Assembly (NCBI GenBank): GCA_027475525.1
Contig: JAMWFC010000109.1
Coordinates: forward strand, 310,001-374,000
Length of the DNA: 64,000 nucleotides
Direction: 5' to 3'
From: Macrolepiota albuminosa
Taxonomy: Eukaryota > Basidiomycota > Agaricomycetes > Agaricales > Agaricaceae
Shown here: positions 44,727-56,127 of the stretch, piece after piece
Layout of the letters: each line of letters begins with the position of its first letter
Numbering within the stretch: position 1 is the stretch's first letter
Position numbers and translations under genes: made by a program
The notes under the pieces: generated by a model
Seen by the model: only the letters and a program-made list of their open reading frames with translations
Told to the model about the DNA's origin: nothing
Databases searched by the model: none

Positions 44727-45669
44727 ATGGCGCAAGTGGTCCTGGGGCAGCTTGTGCAGGGCATGAAATTCATGGGACAGCCTGTACATGCTACGTTGTT
44801 CCCGTATCCCATTGCAGCGACGGTCCATGCTGCCAGAATATCACTGATTTACCAGTCCAACGCAGCGTCGACAGGGGCCAAGCTTCCCTGGGGAACGTAC
44901 ATCGTTGGGTACCTCATCATGGTCAGCATTTGCATTTACCAACACTCATGCTACACGTCTAAACCCACACAACGCACAGACATGGGGCGGGACACTCTGG
45001 ACGCACCACCTGCTCAACATCCCTCCCCCAATGCTCTACTCACCAACGCCCTACGCGATATACCTAACAACCCACCTATTCCTCACGCTCCTCACCTGCC
45101 TATCACCACACCTCCTCTCCCCCGCCTTCCTCGCCCTCCTCGACACCATCCTCTTCCCGCTCGACGCCCTCGTCCGCACGAGCGCAATCACAAACACCAC
45201 CGCCCACCTCTCCCCCGCCTCCCCATCGCCCGTCGCTGCGCCCCTCAAATCCTCCATCCTCACACACCTCCTCATCGGCGCGCTCGCATCCGCCGGCGGC
45301 GGCCTCACCGCGTCCACGCTATCTACGTGGTCCCCGTCCTGGACACTCTCGACGCCCCCGATCCTCCGCGCCCCGACGCCGTTCAGCACGATGGACGTGT
45401 GGGCCGGCGCCCTGGTCGCTGCGGTGCATGCGACCCTTAGCGGGCACCCTGCGTTTTATGGAGTCAGGGAAACGTGTGCGCGCCTGCTGAGGAACGTGCC
45501 GGACGTGGCGGGCGCGAAGATGGGTGTGCCGTTGATGCGGGATTTAGAGGCCAGGGCGGTCGCTGCTGGGGTGCTCGCGGTGTGTTTTGGGTTGAGGGCG
45601 TACAGGACTCATTGGGCGGGAAAGGTAGTGAAGACGATGAAGAGCGCAACGGTAAAAAAGAATCAATAG
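44727..45669 (+). CDS. Multi-pass membrane protein, possibly TRIC-like
   Basis: Exons 44727-44921 and 44980-45669 give 294 residues. Hydrophobic segments lie around YIVGYLIM, the Leu-rich AIYLTTHLFLTLLTCLSP stretch, LLSPAFLALLDTILFPLDAL, LTHLLIGALASAGGGLTAS, VWAGALVAAVHATLSG and AAGVLAVCFGLRA; the C-terminus is basic (VVKTMKSATVKKNQ). The order W-G-G...L-L-x-I-P-P-P, then L-D-x-x-x-x-P-x-D-x-L-x-R, then A-S-A-G-G-G-x-x-A-S recalls trimeric intracellular cation channels (FGGG..LLLG.PPL; GAGGGIIAS), but this is a by-eye resemblance. I am confident of a membrane protein and unsure of the family. Confidence 0.65.
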
Positions 45670-46476
45670 CCAGCCGGTCATTGGCTATTGTAGGGTCCTG
45701 AGGACGTTTATACGATCTACATAATACTACTGTAGCGAGCTGTATGGTACTTGCAGTTCACTTCCGAATTAGCAACTGGGACCCTAGTGATGCGTGACAT
45801 AGGGTCAAGCCAGATAGCGAATCCTGGACATTGAGCCAGATCCAGATAAGCTGAAGGGGATGAACCATGATGATCTTGATTGCTCTCGGGTCACATTATC
45901 CGTACAGCAATTGGTTTGATATCAGTATCGGTGAAACAATGGCTTAGATAGGTATCCTACAGCATCCAAATATGTCATCGAAGGCAAAAAGTGGACGTCA
46001 TGTGGTATGCTATGCAAGAGAATATCTGGACCTATGGGGATGATGCACATTGCACATCTATGTACAGCCACCAGAAGCAGGAAATTTGTTTGCTAAGCTC
46101 AAAAATTTTTACTGGCTCGTTCTATGCTGGGTAAATACATAATGCGTTACAGTCGGTGCCATAAAGCTCTCTAAATTATAGAAAGACTTGTTCATGATAC
46201 AATATTATAGATGGAGCAGTAGAATGAACGAATGGCTAAGAAGCGGTGGTGATTGTATTATCTATCACTCCTAATTTTGTGTTTTCATAGGTCTTGTTCT
46301 AATGTCATGCTCTAATGCCGTGATACATACATCGCCTGCTGGCTTTTTCGTCGGCTTTTGTGGTCGCTGGGTTCGTCTTTGTGCCTGTCGACAGGTTGTG
46401 TGTGTGATGTCAGGGCGTCAGCTGTTTTGCTGTTCTGGACCTAACATACAAAAGTCCTGACGCGTCCCTGCGAAAT
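45670..46476. other. Intergenic, no gene seen
   Basis: AT-leaning sequence with no open frame of exon quality. Confidence 0.5.
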
Positions 46477-46891
46477 TCACCCCTGGTTGTACACTTGCAC
46501 TGCTATTGCACGATCAACATTCATGACGTGTCTATGCCGGAGTAGCTGACGAGGAGGGATATGTGCGACGAGGCTGGGAAGTTCTAGATTCGAGTGCACC
46601 TTTGCTGGTGTTGATGCGGTCGAAGCACAAGCAAGTTCCATCTCCTTATCTGTAAGAATCATGACTCGATTTCAAGCAAATTGGATAGGTGTGTCTTTCA
46701 CTTACTAGCTCTGGCTCCACAGGTTCCTGAAAGAACCAGGATGCGACGAAAATGATGGATACAGCTTTCGTACAGTTTTTCTCGAGACGGCGAAGGAAAT
46801 TGCTCAACATTAGCTCCAACCTCTTCGATTACACCTCGCGAAACACGGAAGAAGGTCGAACAACGAGGACTGATGCCATTCTAAATGAGTA
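46477..46891 (-). other. Possible 3' exons of the helical/ubiquitin-like gene
   Basis: After an intron-like GTGAGT...TTTAG, the frame ISPRCSTFFRVSRGVIEEVG resembles the usual C-terminal end of this fungal family; it is followed by donor GTAAGTG and an exon DKEMELACAST... ending at TGA 46477. Joining to the upstream exon is out of phase by one base, so either a non-standard splice site or an indel is involved. Confidence 0.4.
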
Positions 46892-46923
46892 CACTTGAAC
46901 TTGAAACAGCGAATTAACACCAC

Positions 46924-48052
46924 TCACCATATCACTTCATCTCCTAAAGTGGCATTGACGCAGAGGAAGTGGCACGAAGGACACTGCCGACTGTCGTTGT
47001 TGTCCATGTCCGTAGACTGGGATCTAGATATTATGTCCATCGTGATCGTGACTCCCGGTCGGACAAGCAATGCCCAGTTTTTGTTGGTCCGCTTAAGAGT
47101 TTGATAAGTTCCCGTAAATTCCAGAAGCGAGAGTGCATAGTCCCCTCTTTCTATGACTTCGTAGCCTAATCGAGCACGAAAGAGAAGTTTGACATAGGTA
47201 TCAAAACTCTTTGAAAGGTGGATCATGAGACTAACTTGTTGTGATATATGCAAAAGATAGACTTACCTCGGGAGTCAAGCAAAGTTCCATAGGCACAGGC
47301 GTTTTGATATTCATTGCATCCACAAAGTAGAGAAGATTTGCAGTATACTCCAGGTGACGAGGAGTGTTTTTTTCGTACATTGTTTTATGCATACTGATGA
47401 CGATATTCATCTGCCAAAATAATCAATTGGGTATTCCCTTCACTGTGAATTAAGCACACGCACTATCAGGTTTGATCGAAGATTATTGACCCTAGCATTA
47501 TAATGTCCGATGGCGCTCGCAATTTGTCGCGACCGGAAATAGCGAGTCCAACTGCGAGTTTTCCGTACGCTTTCGTTGATCTGAGTTTGCAAGTAAAGGA
47601 GCTCGCTGACAACAACAAAGAATCGTTCAGCGTTTACGGCCATACATATACCCTTACTGAGCAACGTACTTTGTAAACTTCTGGACCCCATTGGTGAAAT
47701 CGCGCGGCAACGGTTGGTTCGGGGGCACTGACAGGTAGTTGTCTCTGATAGTGATTACGACATCCACCAGAGACTGGGAAAGGTCCTTGAAATCATCTTC
47801 GTTCTTACGAGCAGTCTGCGAATCGCGGCAGCCGCAGGTTTCAAAGCCGTCCTTCACTACATAAAAAAAATCGGCACTCGCCTGTATCTTTTCAAGGACC
47901 TGAAAAACGATCGTCGCTGCGAATTTGAGGGGGTGAAATAGCGCTACATCGCTTGCATCACGAACAAGGCCTGCTGCGATGATGAGGTTGTCCAACCACG
48001 CATCCTGCGTTTTTCTCCTCGTTTTGAGGGCGACAACTTTGCTTTTTGGCAT
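46924..48052 (-). CDS. Helical-domain plus ubiquitin-like-domain protein
   Basis: Exons on the minus strand 48052-47882, 47815-47670, 47605-47464, 47410-47267 and 47208-46924 join in phase. The first three give an all-helical domain (DNLIIAAGLVRDASDVALFH, NEDDFKDLSQSLVDVVITIR, LLYLQTQINESVRKTRSW) of the kind found at the N-terminus of many agaricomycete NLR-like and signalling proteins. The last two give the fungal ubiquitin-like fold (PVPMELCLTPESFDTYVKL, GYEVIERGDYALSL, NWALLVRPGVTITMDI) and a CPSC motif. About 295 residues. The first intron is GC-AG (GCGAGT...TCGCAG), 66 nt and open, so retention would add 22 residues. The 3' end is uncertain (GATATGGTGAGT could be a stop or a splice donor). 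Family members are thought to act in self/non-self or stress signalling; no effector domain is visible here. Confidence 0.65.
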
Positions 48053-48340
48053 CCAGTACCTGAGCGGATGAAGGATGGACAATGAATGTATCTGTACAGA
48101 GCCAGGAGGACATAGCGATTGCAAGCATATATATGACCGGATTTACATGGAGCACACCGTTTCGAAGTCGTTTGAGTCATGGATACAGAACCTTCCGTGG
48201 AGCACGTAGATTTCGAGTATGATCTGGAGCAACAAAAGTGGTGAGAAGCATGTCAAATGACCACGCTTGACCCGAGTTGCGAACACGGAAACATTGCATG
48301 CTAAAAATGTAAAATGGGATACATGGGATAAACAGATACC

Positions 48341-48347
48341 TATAAAT
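48341..48347 (+). promoter_or_regulatory. TATA box of the B2-related gene
   Basis: TATAAAT, 43 nt before the ATG at 48384, the same spacing as in element B gene B2. Confidence 0.6.
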
Positions 48348-48383
48348 TTCCTTGTCCGTCAAGCATTACCATCAGCCTCCCCA

Positions 48384-48885
48384 ATGACTACTACTCCATC
48401 AGGTTGTGTATATATTGCCACTGATCCTACCACATTCCTCGAACGTGCTACTTCTTTCTTTCACCACCTCCCTCCTGGTGGAGTACCAGAGTTGAGAAAT
48501 GAAATGCTTGAATTAAGTCGTCGCTGTCATTTGTTGCATGCTGCTTGTGAAATTTGGGGAGATTCATCACCATTGGAGAAGTTTGGTACTGAACAAATCT
48601 GGGGTGAGATCTTCAAAGTATGCTTTTTCCAAACATGTAGCAGTGCTTTTCTTTTAATCATTGCTGATTCCAGGTAATTGGAATCAGTGATACAGCTGGA
48701 CGACTTGATTTATTGTTGGAAGAAAGTTCTTTCCTGGTGTGCAGCACTTCTATTTGAGTTGTCTTTTGGTTATTAACAGCTTTATCTTTTAGAGCCCTCG
48801 TTCTAATACTGGACATCGAATTTTTCCTGGTCCTCTCAAGTCTGGACTTGCTCTTCTTCGCAGTGTTGCCTATTCTGGTCCTTGA
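48384..48885 (+). CDS. Free-standing relative of antisense gene B2
   Basis: Exons 48384-48617, 48674-48736 and 48793-48885 (78, 21 and 31 codons) give an intact 129-residue product. It matches B2 along its length: TFLERATSFFHHLPPGGVPE, LSRRCHLLHAACEIWGDSSP, TAGRLDLLLEESSFL and SPRSNTGHRIFPGPL, with all introns in the same places and the same phase. Third codon positions are much more AT-rich than in B2, so it has lived in a different context for long, and no gag-pol is found beside it. Either it is the remnant of a diverged B-type element in the AT-rich block, or a host family from which element B took its genes. Confidence 0.7.
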
Positions 48886-50620
48886 AATGTGCTTCTAACA
48901 TTGCTAAAGTGAGGCAACTTTCTCAGCTTCACATTGCCACTGATTTGATAGCACCAGATTTATTGTACACTGTAGTCTTGTGAAATATATCCCAACTTGT
49001 TATCTTCTGTAAGCAATTGAGACTTGTGTTAATGGTTCTTGCTTTTTTTTTGACTCTAAAGATGTTGCTTCTAGAATATATAGGCCTTAGCAATCAAGTT
49101 TAGTCATTAGTGCCTGCTCTTACAGCTAAACACCTTATTCTACATTTTCTCATTCTTGAACATTTCAAGCATTTCTTTACCTCTCTTCTAGCTAGAGAAT
49201 TCCTCAACTTATTCATGATCTTAGAAATTCAGTGGTGCTATTTTTCTCTTTGCACTTTAATGTATCAATGCTATATCAAAAAAAATCTCATCATCATTTA
49301 TATGATGGCTTTCTGCTATACTACCAGGAATAAAAAGCTTTATGACTTGAAAAAAAAATTAATTAATAAAGTAAGCAAAATTCTAAAAAAAAAAAAACAA
49401 AAAAAAACATTCACATCTCTTTTGCTACATATTTTCAATTACTTTACTCAATTTTTATAAAAGTTGCAGTAGGTGGCAAAGATCAATTGTACTATACACT
49501 ATTTTATATATCCACACATTGGAATTGAGACAGGCATAGTAGCACTCTTGAGATTACTCCAACTCACCCAGTAAAAGGGTTTCCCACCTATGCAAGTATA
49601 ATTATTGGTGGCAATTAAATGTTGTTTTTATCCAGCCAATGAAAGTGTTTAGGAAGTAGCATAATATTTATAAGCTGTGCCACATGTTTTTGGCATGTAA
49701 CTAGCATCTCATTGAGGGCTTTGCCTCTACTCTAACCTCACTTTGTTTGGTTAGGGCTCCAAATATGCATAGAGAATTCAGTGCTGAACTCCAGCCTCAA
49801 TCTCACTTTGTTTGGTTAAGGCCTCAGTTTTTTCCAACACAGTGCTCAATTAAAGCCTCAACCTTGCTTTGTTTGATTAAGACCTCAGTTTTCCCACTCA
49901 GTACAAGCTGGTCAAAGTATTATTGTAAGCTAAATTGGATTTTTCAGATTTTGTTGAACATTTATCACTCTCAAAAAAAGTAAAAATCAGTATATTAGCA
50001 GCTTTTAAATTTTTTCTGATTTTTCAGTAAATTTTCAGGAATTCTTTAAGCATTTTCTACCAATTTCTGCTAGAAAACAGAGTAAAAAAGTAATTTTTTA
50101 TCCAATTTTTTTTTGTTTTTCAACTTAAGTCTTAAATTTAACTTTAATATTATTATTAATTTGTTAATATTTTATGTTTTGAATACTACAAAGCTCAAAT
50201 ACAATCTCAACCTTACTTTTTTAAATGCAAGAAATTAAGCTCAAACTACATTTAATTTGACTCAAACTTATTCAAATATTAATATTATATTGTTTAATAT
50301 ATAAAATATTAATTTATTAACTCTGCACTATATGAATCTTTAATAAAATATGCTCAGAATATACATTGGATACAGAGAATGACATTTTTTTTGCAAAACA
50401 ATGTAAAAACATGATAATCCAATTAATTTCAGAATTTGATTTGAATAGTTCTGTTAAAATTATAGAAAAAACATTTTAACTAAATTTAAAAGAATAAGAA
50501 AAAATTGCCATAGGAGGCTTGCTCTGGTTTTTAAGCTTAAGAATAACCAATATAGTCTCTCCAATACAAATATTCACAGCTTCACTGATCACCTCTTAGC
50601 TCACAAAATGGCTTTGGATC
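48886..50620. other. AT-rich block without a supported gene
   Basis: Strongly AT-rich with long A and T runs (for example near 49340-49410 and 50080-50470). At 49720-49920 a ~60-bp unit containing CTTTGTTTGGTTA.GGCCTCA is repeated about three times with changes. The open frame at 49110-49460 is low-complexity and not credible. Confidence 0.6.
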
Positions 50621-51223
50621 TTGAACATACCCTGGGTCTTTGACTCCAATGCATGGTATACAATCGGAATGTACCTCCAGACTTTCCTTACCTCAGAGCC
50701 ATTTCATGCTACTCTGCCATCGTTCAGCTTTATGTCAGGTTGGGATACCATGGCGAGGCTTTTCTCTAGAGGAATGATCAGTTCCCCTGCCTGTCAATTA
50801 GAGTGTGGTTGCTCAATTGAGGACAAACACCATATATTTGTTGAGTGTCCGAGATTTATGACATGGAGGCTCAAAACGACGAGCAAAATCTGCCAATCCA
50901 CATATCTAAAATGCTCTGAAATGCAAAGTAAGGGACTGGTCACAGAAGAGGAGGCCAAGAGTCTAATGGATGCAGCTGAGTCTTTTTTCCAGAATAACCC
51001 TGTTGTATGGCCTCTCCAGTGTTCCACCTTTTATTTAAGTCAAATTCCAGATGTGCTAAAAATTGTGGGGATCATCCAGAACACAAACCAAAATCTGCTC
51101 CTTGAAACAAGGAGATTTACTCATAGAATCGCAGTGAGTTGGCACTTCATATCAATCCAACTGGCAGGGCATATTTGGTGTCAAGTCCAGAGAATTGTGG
51201 TGGGTTGCCTAAATACTGACTAG
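50621..51223 (+). pseudogene. LINE-type reverse transcriptase C-terminal remnant
   Basis: The frame holds SPACQLECGCSIEDKHHIFV then ECPRF, the C-C-H-C motif that closes many fungal non-LTR retrotransposon proteins (zf-RVT type), followed by a helical tail. No RT catalytic core, endonuclease or poly-A tail is seen, so only the last ~200 residues remain. It stands directly left of the A2 LTR. Confidence 0.6.
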
Positions 51224-51253
51224 ATCGTTGAGCTGCTTTTGTCACTACTGTTT

Positions 51254-51487
51254 TGTAGCGTAGTCTGCTATGTGGCATTGGCCACATAGCTTTACTTACT
51301 TTACAGTAGACACTATTATATTATATTTATTATAATATAATATTAATTTACATTACTATATAATTAGTTTACCAGCTGCTTACAAAGCAGCTTATTTTGT
51401 GTTTATACTACATAGTCAATAGACTGGACTGGTCTGATTCTGTGCAGTTTGAACCTAAGCTCTCACAATTCCTGTAACTTTGTTACA
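51254..51487 (+). repeat. A2 5' LTR
   Basis: 234 bp, TGTAGCG...GTTACA; single-unit version of the A1 LTR with about ten differences, mainly C/T. Confidence 0.92.
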
Positions 51488-51618
51488 TTTTTTTGAATCC
51501 GCCAGCTAGGATCTATTGCCTAGCATCCAACGTCAGTCGCTGAGTTCGTTGACAGAACTCTATCAGCTTCTCGAGCTTCTTGCACAGCCACACCGTGCAA
51601 ATTTCAAACAGGGGATCA

Positions 51619-54310
51619 ATGAGTAATCCCATACCTGCAGTGCCCACTGACGGCGGGCAAAATGCCCACGACCTATGGGGAGACCCAGCAAACACCCAGG
51701 ACGCGTCAGCGTCCAATGCGGGTCAAGTAAGACCCAAGGCTCGAGACCGAGGTCAGAGTACCGACCTGGCCAGGAATAAGAGCGAGGCCCAGAGAGCTGA
51801 AAGCTCACAGCAGGACGGTCCACAACACCTCCAGGACAAGATGCCCAGGGGATTAACGCCCCCAGTTACGCAGCTGCCAGGAGGACTGCGACAGTCTAGC
51901 CGATTGGCTTCCAAAGGACCCCCGCAGGATGGCCGACAGTCAACTGGCGCCTATGGCGCCCCAGGAGATGCCAAGTTGTCAGTACGGACTGGGAGAGCCC
52001 TTCCTGCGAGCCGGAGCAGTGGGACCAGGTGGTCCACAGCGGGTCCAATGCCTTCTAAAGTAGCGGAAGCCCGCTTAGAAGAGGTACCGGAGGAGGCTGC
52101 AAGGCCTGAAGTATACCGGGTCCAATGCCTTCTAAAGTAGCGGAAGCCCGCTTAGAAGAGGTACCGGAGGAGGCTGCAAGGCCTGAAGTATACCATGCGG
52201 AAGATTGATTTCCACACACACCAGCAGTGGAGGAAGCTCCGGAGGTTGTAGAGCTTCCAGAGGAGGTGATGGAGTCGTCAAGTGACGACGATGCCGGAGC
52301 AGAGGAGAGGAAGCTCCGGAGGTTGTAGAGCTTCCAGAGGAGGTGATGGAGTCGTCAAGTGACGACGATGCCGGAGCAGAGGAACAGCAGCTGAAAACCG
52401 CGTACACCGTGCGCTTGTGGGTGTTCTGGGACTTGCACCCAGAGGTGATGAAATACACCACCCAAGCGCGACTCGAGCGCTATGCGTCAGCCCATATAGT
52501 AGCACTTAGGCGACAAGGGCACGAAGTGCCCAATGTATTCAGTACGAAATATACTGATTTGATGGTGAGAGTGCTCACTATGGAGCTGCAAATGTATGTG
52601 CAGTGTAAGGCCACACGGCAATCAGGGGTCTCGAACCCCTGGAGCCACACGTCCAAGGAATGCTCGGCACGACGCAATCAAGATGTCGGAATCAAGCTAG
52701 TGGAGGCACTAGCACGGGCGCAAGAAGTGCCCGAAGTAAGACCGGTGAGTACTTTTTATACTCCAGCAGGACAAGGGTGGCGTGAGGAGCCCCCGCACAT
52801 GCGTAACCAAGACCGTAGGACAGATATGTCAGGTCCGGATGGGCACGATAGTACTGTGCTCAAAGTGGAGAGCGAGGCATCCGTGATGCCACGCGTGCCC
52901 ATGGCCGAAATGTTGAGCGACAGAGTCGCGTATCAACATATGCGCAATGGCGACCTCAGGACTAAGGGACAGTCCCTTATCGACAATCAGGGCATTGTAT
53001 TCGAGGGCATTAAGCCCATTGACGAGATGTGTCGTCAATTCGTCACACAGGGTCAGGAGAATCAAGCTTCTCCAGGTCCAGGGCGGCGCACCGATCATGA
53101 TCAAGGAGACTTCCTTGATCGAGATGGCGCCACGAGACGTGATGTCCCTGGTAACGGTCGGGATGACGGCCCTAGGTCGATTCCTCGAGACGAGGGCAAT
53201 TATGCCCACAGTCGAGGAGGCTCGGGACGTCCTCCGCAAGGTGGACAGGGGAAGTCACTTCCCCATGCCGCTGATTTGGTGACTAGATTCCCAGGTCAGC
53301 GGGAAGCCATTCGAATGCATCGTGAAGCCATGCACAATTGCCTGCATCGAGTAGTCGATGATGCCCTGGGCGTAACCTTACGGTTACCAGACGGAGTGAA
53401 GCTGCGTAAAGCAGACAGTAGGCACATTCGCGCCTATACAGGCGCGTCCAAGTTCAGCGACCTGGAAGATTGGGCGATGGATGTATGCACCCATCTCACC
53501 ATGTGCTTATATGGAGGTGACCGTATGGAACGAGAACGAATCTTTGTTCTGCCTGAGTTCTTGGCCGGAGAGGCCATGGGTTGGTTTTGACGGGCAGTAC
53601 TGCACGTCAACTGTGTCCAATATGACTGGACGTTTAAAGGAGTCCTTACAGGACTGTACGATCGATTCGTACACCCCTCAACGCTCCAGGATGCAAGGCG
53701 GGACTTCCAGTCCGCCAAGTACACTGAGAAGTTGGGAGTACAAGGGTTCTATGATACCCTTAATGACCATGCCCAGAACATGGCAGTATACCCGGACGGG
53801 TATACAATGCTCGAAACATTCTTGGATGGCATTCCAGCGGACATGCGCCGCTATTTGATACGTGAGGACGGATTGTCCCCAGAAGTCAACGATGTGGAAG
53901 AATTTGTGGCATATGCCATCCAGTATGAGCAGTCTCTGAAGACTGCTAACCACTACGAACATCGGAGTGGACACAAAGGGGGACCCAGGCGACTACCGCC
54001 TGGTGGGACACCCTCACGGGGTCAGCATGTGGGGACCTTCCTGGCCAAAAAGACCGATTTGGACCATGACCGCAACACGTGGTTTGTTGTATGCAGAACC
54101 CCTGCTGCGAACCGAGGGCGGAGCCACCCACGCCCAGAGCAGGTGCCGGATGGAGAACGTCCTAAACCAAGGCCAGACTTCAAGCCGGCCAACCCACCGG
54201 GGCAGTCGGGGACTTGTTTCGCGTGTGGCCAACCAGGCCACTACGCTACCAACTGCCCTGCGAAGCCAGGAACCCTGAGGAAGGGGTATACACCCTGCGC
54301 CCACCTTTGA
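51619..54310 (+). pseudogene. A2 gag
   Basis: ATG 51619 (MSNPIPAV), polar N-terminus, acidic SSDDDAGAEEQ, capsid helices (FSDLEDWAMDVCTHL, LAGEAMGWF) and an intact zinc knuckle CFACGQPGHYATNC (C-x2-C-x4-H-x4-C). Two 77-bp duplications (52041, 52230) and TGA at 53588-53590 interrupt it. The frame ends at TGA 54308-54310 (CACCTTTGA), and the protease frame follows in the same phase, so gag and polymerase would need stop readthrough or similar. Confidence 0.88.
52041..52383. repeat. Two 77-bp tandem duplications in A2 gag
   Basis: Units start at 52041/52118 and 52230/52307; A1 has single units at both sites. Confidence 0.85.
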
Positions 54311-55357
54311 GCTGCACATACTGCAGCCACGAGTAGGAGTGATGGAGACGTATCTGCCGATTCTGAGGCAGAGCACCCCACAAATGACCAGGAGCCCCCA
54401 GAGGAGGCATCGGGCGCTGAGCCTGAGAGTGTGGTCGTGGAGGGGGAGGAGTACGTCACAGTCGACATATATGACGACGTCTACGACAATGAGTACTACA
54501 GTCGCGACAGCGACTCTGAGTGCCTAGCGGCGATGACGGATTGGCCATCCACAAATGATTCCGAACGGAATAACGTGGTTCGGATGAAGAAGGTGACCCT
54601 TCGTCATGCAGAGGGCACGTTGCAGCGCCCTACATTGAAACGAGCAGACAAGGAGTGCCTGGTCTCGTATGTGGATGTAGACGGCCACAAGGCATGGACC
54701 CTATGGGACTCTGGGAGTACTACATTGGGCATAACGCCCCAGTTTGCCCATGTGTACGGAATATCCGTGCAGGAGTTGGATATGCCATTGGCGTTACAGC
54801 TGGGCACCGTAGGGAGCCGAGCCATGGTGCAGTATGGGACAAATGTGAATGTCCAAACGCCGGGCTCACATAGCCGGGAATACATGGATGTAGCGAACTT
54901 TGATTGCTACGATATAATACTGGGAACGCCATTCATGCGGCGTAACAAAGTCATACTAGACTTTGACCAATGTCAGGTACTAGTGAATGGGAAAGTGATC
55001 CCAGCTGAACAAGCTACAGCAGACGACACTGATAATCGTCTGCGATGTCATCGCACTACAGAGAAACGCAAGGACTCTCCATGACTGGGCCGGCGCAGAG
55101 TGCCGGCCATGGAGGATGTGGAGGAAGAAGTGCAAGCTATGCCTAGACTGAGCGCAGACCACAACGTGGTAATGATGAGTGAGGAGGAGTATCAAGCCTC
55201 CAAGAGGAGCAACAAGCGAATAATCGCTCCTGACGTTCGAGGCGCAAAGCCTCCAGACAAGCGCCATCGAAAGGCGAGACAACGGGAGGACTCAGTGGAG
55301 GTATGTCCACCTACATCCTCACGAGTCAAGTTGGAAGACTTGAGAGACAGCATCTGA
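54311..55357 (+). pseudogene. A2 protease region
   Basis: LWDSGSTTLG and IILGTPFMRRNKV mark the aspartic protease. TGA at 55082-55084 is shared with A1; the frame then continues (MEDVEEEVQAM). Near 55355 A2 lacks about 15 bp that A1 keeps, which costs the frame. Confidence 0.82.
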
Positions 55358-55594
55358 GAGGGGGACACACGGTCCCTATGGGAGCGACCAGCCCCCCTGC
55401 CGGAGTATGACTGGGCATACGACCCCCGAATGCCACAAGAGTGGAACGAGCTGGTGGCAGCCACGTGTGCACGAAATGCGCACCAGAGACGGATGACCGT
55501 CAACCCAGCGTATTGCCAGCCAGCCTCGGACAAGGTGTCCGTAGTGTACTCACTTGTACGTGAGGGGAAAAGCCTCGTAGCCTATAAGGCAGCG

Positions 55595-56127
55595 GCAGCG
55601 GGTGCTCTGCTGAGACTACATATACCTGATGACAGTGTCAATCGGGTGCTCGCAATGCGCGAGCAGTATGGGCAGCGGGTGCTCTGCTGAGACTACATAT
55701 ACCTGATGACAGTGTCAATCGGGTGCTCGCAATGCGCGAGCAGTATGCACCGCCGCCTCGGCCACCCTCAGAGACGGTGGAAGTACTTCCCCCGGTGCGT
55801 ATGAAGGGGAAGCAGAAGGCGACAAGCCTTAGTGAGGAAGATATTCCTCGGTTGCGTCAGCAATGGCAAGAAGAATTTGCCGACATGGTCAACGGGACCA
55901 AGGAGGAGCTGCCGCCATGGCGGGAGGTGAACCATGAGATTAATCTCATAGACTTGCCGACATGGTCAACGGGACCAAGGAGGAGCTGCCGCCATGGCGG
56001 GAGGTGAACCATGAGATTAATCTCATAGATGAGAGCAAGCAGTATAAGTAACCAAGGAGGAGCTGCCGCCATGGCGGGAGGTGAACCATGAGATTAATCT
56101 CATAGATGAGAGCAAGCAGTATAAGTA
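55595..56127. repeat. Three 77-bp tandem duplications before A2 RT
   Basis: Unit starts are 55595/55672, 55877/55954 and 55974/56051. The second and third overlap, so EVNHEINLID appears three times. Confidence 0.85.

Noticed and set aside
49110..49460. 116-codon frame in the AT-rich block
   Set aside because: Leu/Phe/Lys/Ile low-complexity translation of AT-rich DNA without exon signals.
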